Source of the DNA: Candidatus Saccharimonadota bacterium
GTDB taxonomy: Bacteria > Patescibacteriota > Saccharimonadia > Saccharimonadales > Saccharimonadaceae
NCBI GenBank assembly: GCA_017406565.1
Contig: JAFQYG010000007.1
Coordinates: 1 to 59,551 of the forward strand
DNA: 59,551 nucleotides
Direction: 5' to 3'
Shown here: one piece after another, positions 25,814 through 34,565 of the stretch
How positions within the stretch are numbered: the stretch's first letter is position 1
How the letters are laid out: every line of letters starts with the position of its first letter
Position numbers and translations under genes: made by a program
Notes under the pieces: generated by a model
What the model saw: only the letters and a program-made list of their open reading frames with translations
Told to the model about the DNA's origin: nothing
Database searches by the model: none

Positions 25814-27301
25814 ATTTGAAGTTTTTGACAACGTTGATAGCGTTTCGAAAGGCTCTAACAGATGAAAGTTGAGCCTTTTTTGATTTATTTCAAGGTTCGA
25901 AAATAATAGTTTCAAAATCTTGTTTTTTTGCTCTGGTTTCGAATTTTCAAATAGAACACGTGCCTTTGATGCTAATTCTAATAGATATGAACGGCTTACA
26001 TCGAAACTTCTGTCATTGTTTGTTAGTTCCATCAACTTATCGTCCAATTCACTGATTTCCGTTTCAATCCTTGTTGCAATTTTGTCATAGTCATCCACAG
26101 TAATACGACCACTCAACCTATCTTCATATAGGATTTCTTTCTTCTTGGTAGCACTTTCAATACTTTTGCGGACCTCTTCGATAGCATTACGGTAGTATAG
26201 TTGAATATTGTCGTGCTTTTTCTTCAAATCCTCTATCAACTCATCTATGATAGTCTGGCTTATACATATTTTATCTAGAACAGAGTAAACTTGCGACAGG
26301 ACTTCTGCTTCGGATGCGTGATTTCCACATTTTCCCTTTGCTTGCGAGCATTTTACATAGATATGCCCTTTTTTGTAATATGAACTCATACTGCATCCAC
26401 ACACCGCACACTTCAGTATCCCATTAAAAGCAAAGTGATACTTCGTGTCTGACTTATTCTTTGCCAGTTTGTCGCAACAGTTTCTTCTTGCTTGAACCTT
26501 ATCATATGTCATTTTGTCGATGATTGGTTCATACTTATGCTGGTATAGATTGCCATTGTATCGCATAACGCCGTAATAGAATGGGTTGTCCAATATGCCT
26601 TCTACAACACTTTTAGAAACAGGCTTTGGATGCTTTGTGTTGCTGGTCATCCCTTCGCTTCGCATTATCTTGGCAATACTTCTAAATGTTTCGCCCTTAA
26701 GCCTTAACTCGAAGATTTTTTCGATATACTTTCGTCGTTCCGGGTCTGGAACGATATCTTTTTTGCCGTCTGGTAAGTCAATGTTGATATACCCTATCGG
26801 TGCTTTACCAGGAAATTCGCCATCGTGAAGTTTTAGTTCAATCTTACGTTTTACATTGTCGGAAATTGCGGCCGAGTAGTATTCGCCGAATACCATTCCC
26901 ATACCTAGCCTAGTTTTGTCGCACGCAGGTGAGTTCTTATGAAACACCAAGCCATCGGATGGGAAATGTAGTTCCAGTTTTCCATCCTTTACCCTGTCTT
27001 TTAATATTCTTACTACTTCAGATGATGCATCACGAGTAAAACGGTCAATTTTATCAAAAACCACCACCATCTCACCTTCGAAGTGAGCAATTTCATCTAC
27101 TATTTCCTGAAATTTTCTGCGGTCTTCTTTATAGGCTGTTTCGTCGAAACTTTCCAGAGTAGCATCAAGACCAAGTTGCTCGGCATACTCTCTTAACCTT
27201 AATTCTTGAGCAGGTAGTGCATCAACCTGACTAGGGTCCGAAACACGTGCTATCAAGATTGCTTTCATACCTTTATAATTAGTTTTCTTATTTAGGTTCA
27301 T
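25772..27301 (-). CDS. Large serine recombinase (integrase)
   Basis: 509 residues. The N-terminal resolvase domain has catalytic Ser21 in ILIARVSDPSQ and Arg-rich FDKIDRFTRDA. A recombinase domain follows (about 165-260, RSIAKIMRSEGMTSN). A zinc ribbon (CAVCGCSMSSYYKKGHIYVKC) and a coiled-coil (about 360-430) come after. Serine integrases of this type cut and join att sites without homology. The start at 27301 has AAAAGGA upstream; a second ATG at 27268 has poor spacing. The last about 14 residues are encoded by tRNA-Asn antisense, so the native C-terminus was probably replaced on integration. Confidence 0.92.
   Translation of the reverse strand: MNLNKKTNYKGMKAILIARVSDPSQVDALPAQELRLREYAEQLGLDATLESFDETAYKEDRRKFQEIVDEIAHFEGEMVVVFDKIDRFTRDASSEVVRILKDRVKDGKLELHFPSDGLVFHKNSPACDKTRLGMGMVFGEYYSAAISDNVKRKIELKLHDGEFPGKAPIGYINIDLPDGKKDIVPDPERRKYIEKIFELRLKGETFRSIAKIMRSEGMTSNTKHPKPVSKSVVEGILDNPFYYGVMRYNGNLYQHKYEPIIDKMTYDKVQARRNCCDKLAKNKSDTKYHFAFNGILKCAVCGCSMSSYYKKGHIYVKCSQAKGKCGNHASEAEVLSQVYSVLDKICISQTIIDELIEDLKKKHDNIQLYYRNAIEEVRKSIESATKKKEILYEDRLSGRITVDDYDKIATRIETEISELDDKLMELTNNDRSFDVSRSYLLELASKARVLFENSKPEQKNKILKLLFSNLEINQKRLNFHLLEPFETLSTLSKTSNWLPRPDSNWQPRS
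25848..25881 (+). terminator. Terminator of tRNA-Asn, inside the recombinase gene
   Basis: AAAGGCTC paired with GAGCCTTT around a 15-base loop, then a T-run on the plus strand. It lies within the 3' coding part of the recombinase on the opposite strand, so the element brings the terminator for the tRNA it entered. Confidence 0.7.
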
Positions 27302-27361
27302 CCTTTTATTCCTTTTACTTACTTACTATTATATAACATTACTTAACAATATATACCAATA

Positions 27362-28376
27362 TTATAGCAGAAGAAAGTATTTTTTCATCTTGGTTGGCTC
27401 TTTTCTTTTTATCGCATCGCTTATTTTTATCAAAACTTTTAAGTTGCTATCCTCTGGCAGTGGAAGGATGCTCTTGGGTATTCGATACCAAGCCCTGTTT
27501 CCTAGCCGTTTTTCGATGAGATTTCTAGCATTTCTTCCGTCATCTGAACTAGACATAAGAGCGTAATAACCAAGACTAGCCAAAAGGTTCATAGGTCTAA
27601 CATTGTCGTTTGCCAATAATTTAACTAGGATGTTTTCGGGTTTACTAAAGTCCAACTGTGCCTTCGGAATTTTGCTTAAAATTTTTTGCCAATGATACTC
27701 TATTATTTTTCTTGAAATATCAGATGAAAACAACTTTCCAAATGTTAGGTCATCGGACGGTATGTTTACCTTTTCCAACATAGAACGTATCTGTTTCTTA
27801 CTATTTAGCCTTACCTCGATGCGAAGGACAGCCAATTTCGTGTTGGCATTAAAGGCATCGATAAGATTCTGCTGTATTAAACCATCTTTTTCATACGCTC
27901 TTTTTGGGCTTTTTATACTCTGTTTTAGGTCCTCAATCTTATCATAAAGTGCAATATCTAATCCGTTCGTGTGTATGTGAAAAATGGTTCCTCGAATAGT
28001 CTATCTTCGATACTTCCAGTTTTTCAATTTGACACGTGAATAGCCACAAAGATTTCATTTCCCTTAATACCCCGGATAAGGTCTTTAAGACAACCGGAAA
28101 ATCCTCATCCGTCAATTCATCGAAATTATTATTAAACACTAATTTTGGGATGGAAAACTCAACTGCAAGTTGGTATGACTTACCACCACCTCGCACTGGT
28201 CTTTCGATGTAGGTGAGTCTTGGGTAATACTTCCCGGTTTCCTTCATTTTTGCCGTTGGATTGTATATGCCCTGTATCACGCCCTTTGCTCTTTCCCTGA
28301 AAAGTTGGAAGTCTAGGTCGCTTCCTCTCAATGGTTTAGACAAGTTCATAGTCAGTTTTACCGTATCTATCATCAT
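27362..28376 (-). pseudogene. Rolling-circle-type replication protein (phage gpII/X-like), frameshifted
   Basis: Two frames make one protein. The upstream part (ATG at 28376, MMIDTVKLTMNLSKP) has the gpII/X-like signature FSIPKLVFNNNFDELT, then KIDYSRNHF. It runs into a stop at 27942. The downstream part continues in another frame with no start codon of its own: HTNGLDIALYDKIEDL, then LAVLRIEVRLNSKK, the conserved Rep C-terminal region. Removing one base from the A5 run at about 27980-27984 (T5 in the gene) restores a single frame of about 337 residues. Either a disabled replicase, programmed slippage or a sequencing error. Overlaps the SpoVG-family gene by about 40 bases. Confidence 0.7.
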
Positions 28377-28638
28377 TACTTCTTTCAAATAATTCACTGC
28401 ATTTTCTGATAATTGCCTCTTCAATCTGCTTTGCACAAATCGAATTTATGGGGTGAAAAACGTTAAAGGGCTTCGTGCCTACTCGCTTTGTCGGATAAAG
28501 AATCCTATAAGAGCCGTCAAGGCGTGTGTAGACGGCGATTGAGCCTAGATATATGTTATTATCAATTACAACGCTTGCGAACGCTACAAGCCCATCCTGT
28601 GGCTTCACAGGGCATATTTTTACTTCACCTACTTTCAT
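28336..28638 (-). CDS. SpoVG-family protein
   Basis: 100 residues from the ATG at 28638 (MKVGEVKICPVKPQDG). The SpoVG fold is visible: a beta-rich N-terminus KAVxSVxxD-like stretch (GLVAFASVVIDNNIYLGSIAVY), RILYPTKR and the strongly conserved HPINS (VFHPINSICAKQIEEAI). SpoVG proteins bind nucleic acid, and relatives ride on plasmids and phages. Here it precedes Rep with overlapping ends, suggesting a role in element replication or its control. AAGGCAAAG lies upstream of the ATG. Confidence 0.75.
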   Translation of the reverse strand: MKVGEVKICPVKPQDGLVAFASVVIDNNIYLGSIAVYTRLDGSYRILYPTKRVGTKPFNVFHPINSICAKQIEEAIIRKCSELFERSNDDRYGKTDYELV

Positions 28639-28747
28639 AATTCTTTGCCTTATTACTGTTTTCCTCGTCAAAATCCACTTCTATTAGAGCATCAAGAAGA
28701 GCGACCAGCCTTTCTTTTTGTTCTTTAGGTAATTCAGGATTTTTCAT
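28625..28747 (-). CDS. 40-residue acidic ORF before the SpoVG-family gene
   Basis: ATG at 28747, beginning MKNPELPKEQKERLVALLDA and ending with an acidic tail, stop at 28625. It overlaps the start of the SpoVG-family gene by 14 bases. TATATT lies six bases upstream of the ATG, the leaderless spacing used elsewhere in this window. Predicted helical. Small regulators in this position are common on plasmids. No family recognised; the call rests on the overlap and promoter spacing. Confidence 0.4.
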   Translation of the reverse strand: MKNPELPKEQKERLVALLDALIEVDFDEENSNKAKNYESR

Positions 28748-28820
28748 AGCCCAAATATACAAAAATAGACTCTGCACAATTTCATACAGAGTTTACAGAG
28801 ATAAAATCGCCGGTTTTGTT

Positions 28821-29717
28821 TTATTTGAATAATTTGGGGTTCAAAATATAGGTGTTTTTACCGCTCTGAATAATCAACTTGTCGCCTCGGTTCATCACTT
28901 CCATAAATCGATTGTTAATATTGCGAACTGATTGATATACCTTATTCTGAAATTTTCTGCGTTCTTTCTTGCTCAACTCAAACCAACCTATCGTTGGATT
29001 ACATCTATGGTAAAAATCAATTACTTCGTAGGCGTGTGTTTTACCAAAGTTCTTTCTACTAAAAAATGTATACAGTATAACCGATGCTATTCCGCCTCTA
29101 AACTTGATATATTTTCCATCAACCTCTAGGGTGGAGTGGCTATTATCGATAAAACCTATGCTAGTTATTTTTGCCGGTATAGAATAACCTTCTTTGAGCG
29201 AGGTAATCTCTGCCAGAATTGCTTTCTGGTTTTCCTTAATATTTGATACCTCTGCCATAATTTCAATGTTGGCAGAGTTTTTGTATATTATGCCATCAGC
29301 ATCGTTCCGCTCTTCCACTTCGGCAGACATAGAAACCAAACAGGATGCCCCATCTTTTATTGATTCTATTTTTGAAATATCCTTCGCAGTGCCATCTTCT
29401 ATCTCATAAACTGATATGACCTTATTCAGCGTGATTGCAAAATCAGCGTCGGGTTTCTGGGATGTTGTGATGTCGAATTTTAAACCATTAAGGTATTCTG
29501 AAAGGCGAATCCATAATTCTTGTGTTGGCAGTAATGAAGTTTGAATGGTTTTAGCGATTTTATCATAATCAGATGAAATTTTTGCGTTTGCAAAGTATTT
29601 GTTTTGAACTTCAGCAATAGCCTGAAAAACACGTTGGAGTTTAGAAAATTGGGCAGGTATTTCGCTCAACTGATTGTTGTCCTCTGGTTGTGGGTTTACA
29701 TCTTTCGAATCTGTCAT
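28821..29717 (-). CDS. Unknown protein with C-terminal DNA-binding-like region
   Basis: 298 residues, no signal or membrane segment. The N-terminal half is helical (KLQRVFQAIAEVQNKYF). The middle has low-complexity helix. The C-terminal 100 residues contain VILYTFFSRKNFGKTHAYEVIDFYHR, then ERRKFQNKVYQSVRNINNRFMEV and a beta pair KLIIQSGKNTYILN. These resemble a winged-helix response-regulator-type DNA-binding domain, so a transcription factor or replication partner is possible. GAGGAA precedes the ATG. Divergent from the excisionase-like gene; the 42-base gap holds the promoter of that gene. Confidence 0.5.
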   Translation of the reverse strand: MTDSKDVNPQPEDNNQLSEIPAQFSKLQRVFQAIAEVQNKYFANAKISSDYDKIAKTIQTSLLPTQELWIRLSEYLNGLKFDITTSQKPDADFAITLNKVISVYEIEDGTAKDISKIESIKDGASCLVSMSAEVEERNDADGIIYKNSANIEIMAEVSNIKENQKAILAEITSLKEGYSIPAKITSIGFIDNSHSTLEVDGKYIKFRGGIASVILYTFFSRKNFGKTHAYEVIDFYHRCNPTIGWFELSKKERRKFQNKVYQSVRNINNRFMEVMNRGDKLIIQSGKNTYILNPKLFK

Positions 29718-29747
29718 TAAATTCCTCGTAGTCTTTGATAATTATTG

Positions 29748-29759
29748 TATAATAAAAGT
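29748..29759 (+). promoter_or_regulatory. -10 box of the excisionase-like gene (leaderless)
   Basis: TATAAT at 29748-29753 and six bases to the ATG at 29760. This cargo gene has the same arrangement as the chromosomal genes, so the element fits host expression signals. Confidence 0.6.
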
Positions 29760-29951
29760 ATGAAAAGTGAGAAAGATTTACCTGAATATCTTACCCTACA
29801 AGAGGTAAGTCGGATGCTGAAAGTTCATCCGAACACGCTTCGGGCGTGGGATAAAAACGGCACTTTAAAGGCGGTCAGAATTGGTGTAAAACGTATCAGA
29901 AGATACCAAAGAACCGATGTTGAAAATTTCATTTCAAAATCAATGTTATAA
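29760..29951 (+). CDS. Excisionase-like / MerR-type small HTH protein
   Basis: 63 residues. YLTLQEVSRMLKVHPNTLRAWDKNGTLKAVRIG followed by RRYQRTDVENFI is the compact wHTH of excisionases and MerR-like regulators (helix-turn-helix_17 type). As a partner of the serine recombinase it could set the direction of recombination. As the gene just upstream of the methyltransferase it could control the restriction-modification pair. Both roles are inference. The frame starting at 29745 begins inside the TATAAT box, so 29760 is chosen. Confidence 0.75.
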   Translation: MKSEKDLPEYLTLQEVSRMLKVHPNTLRAWDKNGTLKAVRIGVKRIRRYQRTDVENFISKSML

Positions 29952-29994
29952 TTGAAATATTAACAATTTAAAACATAAGGAAAAGCAAAGCCAT

Positions 29995-30975
29995 ATGAAA
30001 ATAGTATCACTATTTACAGGGGCAGGAGGCTTGGACCTTGGTTTCGAAAAGGCTGGTTTTACCGTCATTTGGGCAAATGAGTTTGATAGTAAAATCTGGG
30101 AAACCTTCGAGCATAACTTCCCCCACGTCAAACTAGATAGAAGAAGTATAACTGATGTTTCGGTCGATGAAATCCCAGATTGCGATGGTATGATTGGCGG
30201 ACCACCTTGCCAGAGTTGGAGCGAGGCAGGTGCTGGTCGTGGGATAAACGACGAGCGTGGTCAACTATTTTACGACTATATCCGCATTATTAAAACAAAA
30301 CAGCCAAAGTTCTTCCTCGTAGAAAACGTTTCCGGAATAATTAGTTCCAGACACAAGAAATCATTTGAGGGATTTTTGAAAGAATTTGCTGGCTGTGGCT
30401 ATGAGATTAGTTGGAAGTTGGTCAACGCAAACGATTACGGTGTTCCGGAGGACCGTGAGAGGGTCATTATTGTTGGTTTCAGGAGGGATTTAAAAAAGAA
30501 ATTTGAGTTCCCAAAGCCGTTGAAGAAAAAACCAACACTAAAGGATGCTATTGGCGACTTGCCAGAGCCAATTCCGGCATTGGAAAAGAATAAGACCAAC
30601 GGTAAACTCAAAATATTAAACCACGAGTATATGATTGGCGGTTTTTCACCTATATATATGTCGAGAAATAGGGTTAGAGGATGGGATGAACCATCGTTTA
30701 CGATACAGGCTGGCGGTAGACAAGCCCCAATTCATCCAAAAGCACCGAAGATGGTAAAGGTTGGCAAAGACAAGATGAAATTCGTGGAAGGACACGAGGA
30801 TGAGTATAGGCGTTTAAGTGTTAGGGAGTGTGCCAGAATACAAACTTTCCCTGATAAATATGAGTTTCTCTACACTGATATTGCGAATGCTTACAAGATG
30901 ATTGGGAATGCCGTTCCAGTGAACTTGGCATTTGAATTAGCAAAAAAAATAAAGGAGGACCTAGGTGAAAAATAA
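29995..30975 (+). CDS. C5-cytosine DNA methyltransferase, HaeIII-type (predicted GGCC)
   Basis: 326 residues, complete. Motif [19 protein letters not shown]; motif [10 protein letters not shown] with catalytic C72; motif VI VENV with E110; motif [18 protein letters not shown]; motif [17 protein letters not shown]. The target region ([29 protein letters not shown]) closely resembles M.HaeIII as I recall it, which modifies GGCC. The pairing with a GGCC-type endonuclease supports this. The transcript probably comes from the promoter at 29748. The downstream endonuclease gene overlaps by 11 bases. Confidence 0.9.
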   Translation: MKIVSLFTGAGGLDLGFEKAGFTVIWANEFDSKIWETFEHNFPHVKLDRRSITDVSVDEIPDCDGMIGGPPCQSWSEAGAGRGINDERGQLFYDYIRIIKTKQPKFFLVENVSGIISSRHKKSFEGFLKEFAGCGYEISWKLVNANDYGVPEDRERVIIVGFRRDLKKKFEFPKPLKKKPTLKDAIGDLPEPIPALEKNKTNGKLKILNHEYMIGGFSPIYMSRNRVRGWDEPSFTIQAGGRQAPIHPKAPKMVKVGKDKMKFVEGHEDEYRRLSVRECARIQTFPDKYEFLYTDIANAYKMIGNAVPVNLAFELAKKIKEDLGEK

Positions 30976-31822
30976 TAACGTTAATATTCTATCTGCTTTT
31001 GCAAACTTGGTCATCGGCAGGCAAACTTCCCTTTCTAATGCCTCTAAATCCCACAATACGATGAATAGGATGGGCGAAGGGTTAGAAGAATATGTAAAAG
31101 ATTTATTCTGCAATTCTTTTAATTTGTCCGGCGAAGATAAAATAGTCAAACATAGCCAGCATTTTTCCTACACCGGAAACCAAAACAATCCGCCAGACAT
31201 TATGTTGCGTGGTGGTGATGCTATTGAGGTCAAAAAGATTGAAAGTCAGAACTCGCAACTAGCCCTTAATAGTTCTTACCCAAAAGATGTCCTTCATTCG
31301 GATGACCCAAGAATCAACGAGAGATGTAAGTCTTGTGAGGAATGGGATGAGAAAGATATGTTCTACATCGTTGGGCATATTAACGGCGATGGTAGTGCTA
31401 AAAGCCTAGAACATATGTGGATGGTTCAGGGTAAATGTTATGCGGCCAACAGAGAGATTTATACCGAAATCAGTAATACTATCTCTTATGGCATAAATAA
31501 TATCCCAGATGTCGAATTTGCCGAAACAAATGAACTTGCTAGGATTAACAAAGTTGACCCATTGGGTATTACTTATCTTCGAGTGCGTGGTATGTGGGGT
31601 ATCGATAATCCTACGAGCGTATTCCAATACCTATCGCAATCCAAAGATAAAATGGCAAACCTATTATTGTTAACTGAAAAATATAATTCTTTCCCGGAAG
31701 AAAGTAGGAATCAAATTGAGGATTTAGCCAGAGATGGCAAGTTAATAATATCGGATGTCAAAATCAAGGACCCGAATAACCCGGCAGATTTGCTCGAAGC
31801 AAAGTTGCTTTCTTTAGAGTAG
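30965..31822 (+). CDS. Type II restriction endonuclease, NgoPII family (predicted GGCC)
   Basis: 285 residues with a GTG start at 30965 set by AGGAGG six bases upstream. NgoPII-type features: [47 protein letters not shown] (PD...ExK nuclease core: D in PPDIML, E-V-K in AIEVKK), [19 protein letters not shown] and [17 protein letters not shown]. NgoPII cuts GGCC, matching the neighbouring methyltransferase. Order methyltransferase then endonuclease, with an 11-base overlap, limits nuclease production until modification starts. Recognition sequence is inferred from family resemblance. Confidence 0.88.
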   Translation: MKNNNVNILSAFANLVIGRQTSLSNASKSHNTMNRMGEGLEEYVKDLFCNSFNLSGEDKIVKHSQHFSYTGNQNNPPDIMLRGGDAIEVKKIESQNSQLALNSSYPKDVLHSDDPRINERCKSCEEWDEKDMFYIVGHINGDGSAKSLEHMWMVQGKCYAANREIYTEISNTISYGINNIPDVEFAETNELARINKVDPLGITYLRVRGMWGIDNPTSVFQYLSQSKDKMANLLLLTEKYNSFPEESRNQIEDLARDGKLIISDVKIKDPNNPADLLEAKLLSLE

Positions 31823-31825
31823 TTG

Positions 31826-32062
31826 CTAATCAAGCCCTAGTTCAATGCTAGCATCGTATCCCTGGACAATATCTATTACCTTTTCTGCAATCTTTATGTC
31901 TTTTTTCGATTGCTTAACATAGTTGTAAGCAATTCGTTGTATTATTGAGAAACCAGAATCATTGTAGTTATCAAAATCTGATTCCTTCATAAGTGAAAAT
32001 TGTTTTACCCAATATGCTACTTCTTTTTTCATCTTTACTTTATGGTTAATCTCGTTTTCCAT
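31826..32062 (-). CDS. Small helical protein at the end of the element
   Basis: 78 residues, charged, helical, no membrane segment (VAYWVKQFSLMKESDF, SIIQRIAYNYVKQSKKDIKIAEKVIDIV). AGGAAAGG lies 13 bases before the ATG at 32062; a GTG one codon earlier is also possible. Convergent with the endonuclease, with four bases between stops. Not recognised. It may be cargo of the element or the first gene past it. Confidence 0.45.
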   Translation of the reverse strand: MENEINHKVKMKKEVAYWVKQFSLMKESDFDNYNDSGFSIIQRIAYNYVKQSKKDIKIAEKVIDIVQGYDASIELGLD

Positions 32063-32166
32063 CACTTGATAATCCTTTCCTGTTGATATAATATTACTTT
32101 TACTTCCTCGAGTTTTTCCGGGTCATATGAGAATAAGGCTGTTCGAAATGTGTCCGCCAAAGGGAG

Positions 32167-32208
32167 CCAAAACAGGCACGTGAACCCCCCTTCATGTGCC
32201 TATTTTGG
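32167..32208. terminator. Long symmetric hairpin between the element and the FISUMP gene
   Basis: CCAAAA and AGGCACGTGAA pair with TTCATGTGCCT and TTTTGG around a C-run loop, about 17 bp with one wobble and one bulge. It lies just after the FISUMP stop and terminates that gene, possibly on both strands. Its left foot overlaps the GGGAGCCAA att candidate. Confidence 0.7.
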
Positions 32209-32233
32209 TATAGGACCGATAGAACTGTATGTG

Positions 32234-33886
32234 CTAACGAGCTACGCAACGGACAGAATGACCATAATAGCGGTGGCCCCAAACTGTGTCTAGGTAACCA
32301 TCTACGGCATAATCTACACCCCAGCCATTATCCGCATCCTTTATTTCTGATGCCCAAAAGCTACCGTCACTACCGAGATAAGTCAATACACCGCCGTCAA
32401 AATATCCGGTAATCGGTAACAGGAGTGGACTTAGCCACATTGCGTCATCACCGCTTTTTGAGGTTGTGGTATATCCATATTCTCCCCACATATCAAAGAA
32501 ATCATTCCTGCCTGGCAAAGTCCAATTCGCTGGGCAAATCGATTGGTTGGATGATGTTTCGCTCTCACTATACACGGAAGCATCGTTAGTAGCATTAGTT
32601 GCTGCAAAATTGTAATAATTTCCCAAGTGATACTGTGGTATACCAGTATTGTTAATATAATTTGCAAATGGATTCTTAGATTCATCACAATTGAATTTTT
32701 TCGTTACACTATCCCATGTACAATCGTAAAAGTATGCATCCCAATCAGACCAATCGCTGAGATTGCCATTCCAATAATAATCGTCTGGATCGTAAGATGT
32801 CGGGGCGGTATCAGAGTGTACCCAGTCATCTCCGCTGGTAACAGTGCTATTAGCTGGTTGCCAAGTTGCGTTTGCCGGTAAATCGGTGTCTTCACTTGTA
32901 TATATGACATTTGCTTTTAAATCTAAATCTAGGTTTTGCATCATCCAAATTCTACCATCCCTCATCTTGGATACCGTATAAACTTTGCTGTCTCTTTTGT
33001 CTACGGCCTCCACTGGAGTATCTACTTCTAAATCATTTCCCCATTCGGTTACGTTTTGTAGATAAAGAACTGAGGGGTTTGCAACAGCTATATAGTGGAT
33101 GGTCGCACCAGTATAAGTACCATAATCTAAATCTGGAGTAACATAAGTTGCAAAATAGAGATTAGTAGTATCTCCTGCCGTTGTGGCTTCTGTAGTTTCT
33201 TTAATAGTCATTGGATTGCTAATATCGGTAGGAAGCCCCACAAAAACTTCACTTTCTTGATCAGCAGGGCTCGTTAATGCAACGCCCCAAGTATTGTCAG
33301 CTAATTTGGTTGTAGAAGTCGAAGGGGTGAGACTAGAGACTTGGTCTGCAGATGCTTCTGACACTAGGTCAGCATTTTCTACATAAGCACTGAGGGTGTA
33401 GCCAGCTTCTGTGGCCGAATTGACGGTCACCGTACTAGTAGCCATAGCATATACTGGTTCATCGGTGAGCTCTACATTAATATCTACATCGTTTGTAGAG
33501 ATTGAAATGGTATTAGAATTATTTGTCCCAACATCAGCATGAGCAGAAAAGTGACTGTCATTTGATTTTAAAAATCCAAAAACAGTAAAGGCAGTTAATA
33601 ATAGCATTAGCCCGGTTGTCATGGTTAAGAAGTGCCGATTTGATTTATCAGAAGATGATTTTTTCACCTTTTTCATTCTGTTGTGATATATAGCTGCGAC
33701 TACAATAGCAAATATCGTTATTAATAAAATAGCTACTATCCCGCCAATAACAGGTGTTACTACACCGCCATTATAGTTATCCGTAGTAATCGTACCAGTA
33801 TTCGGTGTAACTGCAGAATCGTCTCCGCCAGTATCTGGTACTACTGGATCTTCTGGTTTAATAACATTTACAGTGATTTGGTTCAT
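32234..33886 (-). CDS. FISUMP-domain surface protein with an unusual N-terminus
   Basis: 550 residues from the ATG at 33886 (MNQITVNVIKPEDP; AAAGGG upstream). Residues 1-90 read like a cell-wall sorting tail: TPNTG, a hydrophobic helix (VVTPVIGGIVAILLITIFAI) and a basic stop HNRMKKVKK. A second hydrophobic segment (TTGLMLLLTAFTVFGFL) then acts as signal peptide, followed by an extracellular part shared with the gene at 1-486. The C-terminal half is a FISUMP domain: KVYTVSKMRDGRIWMMQNLD, CPANWTLPGRNDF, FWASE and GHSVRCVA. Likely a surface adhesin. The N-terminus could be a relic of a fused upstream gene. Confidence 0.75.
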   Translation of the reverse strand: MNQITVNVIKPEDPVVPDTGGDDSAVTPNTGTITTDNYNGGVVTPVIGGIVAILLITIFAIVVAAIYHNRMKKVKKSSSDKSNRHFLTMTTGLMLLLTAFTVFGFLKSNDSHFSAHADVGTNNSNTISISTNDVDINVELTDEPVYAMATSTVTVNSATEAGYTLSAYVENADLVSEASADQVSSLTPSTSTTKLADNTWGVALTSPADQESEVFVGLPTDISNPMTIKETTEATTAGDTTNLYFATYVTPDLDYGTYTGATIHYIAVANPSVLYLQNVTEWGNDLEVDTPVEAVDKRDSKVYTVSKMRDGRIWMMQNLDLDLKANVIYTSEDTDLPANATWQPANSTVTSGDDWVHSDTAPTSYDPDDYYWNGNLSDWSDWDAYFYDCTWDSVTKKFNCDESKNPFANYINNTGIPQYHLGNYYNFAATNATNDASVYSESETSSNQSICPANWTLPGRNDFFDMWGEYGYTTTSKSGDDAMWLSPLLLPITGYFDGGVLTYLGSDGSFWASEIKDADNGWGVDYAVDGYLDTVWGHRYYGHSVRCVAR

Positions 33887-34009
33887 AAAAATTAATCCCT
33901 TTCTATTTTGCAAGTTCAAAAAGTACTTCTATGAATTGCAAAACCCTTCTTTATATGACCTATCATTATGCTTATGATTATATATCATAAATAAAAGTGA
34001 AGTCAAGCA

Positions 34010-34498
34010 TTAGTTTCCGAGGATAATTCTAAATAATCCGAGTGAGGCAGCTAACATGATGAGGCCAGCGGTGAGAACGCCAGCGATAATAGCCACCATG
34101 GTCTTTTTAAAATCTAGGTTAAGGATAGAGGCAGCGAGAGTACCGGTCCAAGCGCCTGTGCCTGGCAGGGGGATAGCAACAAAGAGAAATAATGCAAAAT
34201 AAGTGCCGTAGTTCCCTGCTTTTTTGAGGAGTTTTTGACCGCCTTTTTCACCTTTTTTAAGACAGAAATTGCAAAATTGTTTGAATGGTTTCCATTTTTG
34301 TTTACTACCCCAATTAAGTATTTTACGAGCGAAGAAAAAGATAAATGGGACAGGAATAATATTACCAATAATAGCGATAATTAGAATAAGCCATTCTGGA
34401 AGTCCGATGTTCATACCAATTGCAATCGGAATAGCTCCACGTAATTCAATAAGTGGAATCATCGAAATTATAATAATAATAAATAGTTTCCAAAACAT
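34010..34498 (-). CDS. Small multi-drug export (Sm_multidrug_ex) family membrane protein
   Basis: 162 residues with four to five membrane segments. The family motifs PLIELRGAIPIAIGMN near the N-terminus and FVAIPLPGTGAWTGTLAAS in the middle are clear; the latter is a re-entrant loop like that of DedA/SNARE-associated proteins. The name of the family is historical and the substrate is unknown. It stands alone, divergent from the HerA-like gene. Confidence 0.8.
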   Translation of the reverse strand: MFWKLFIIIIISMIPLIELRGAIPIAIGMNIGLPEWLILIIAIIGNIIPVPFIFFFARKILNWGSKQKWKPFKQFCNFCLKKGEKGGQKLLKKAGNYGTYFALFLFVAIPLPGTGAWTGTLAASILNLDFKKTMVAIIAGVLTAGLIMLAASLGLFRIILGN

Positions 34499-34565
34499 AA
34501 TCTTATTCTAGCATGAAAAATAGGTAATTTTTTTAATAAATGATAAAATAGAAAAAAGGAGTTTT

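Larger units (their letters stand above)
25772..32170. mobile_element. Integrated element at tRNA-Asn: recombinase, Rep, SpoVG, HTH, GGCC-type restriction-modification
   Basis: The left edge is in tRNA-Asn, where the recombinase gene runs into the tRNA (C-terminus LPRPDSNWQPRS is tRNA-encoded). Cargo order: large serine recombinase, frameshifted gpII/X-like Rep, SpoVG family, unknown 298-aa protein, divergent excisionase-like HTH, C5-methyltransferase, NgoPII-type endonuclease, small helical protein. No capsid or conjugation genes. The right edge is unresolved. GGGAGCCAA from the tRNA 3' end (25806-25814) recurs at 32162-32170 just after the last cargo gene, a weak att candidate because nine bases can match by chance. 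Confidence 0.7.

Noticed and set aside
32100-32175. Second tRNA fragment as attR
   Set aside because: GTTCGA and GGGAGCCAA occur in tRNA-like order, but no T-stem pairs and spacing is wrong; kept only as a weak nine-base candidate.
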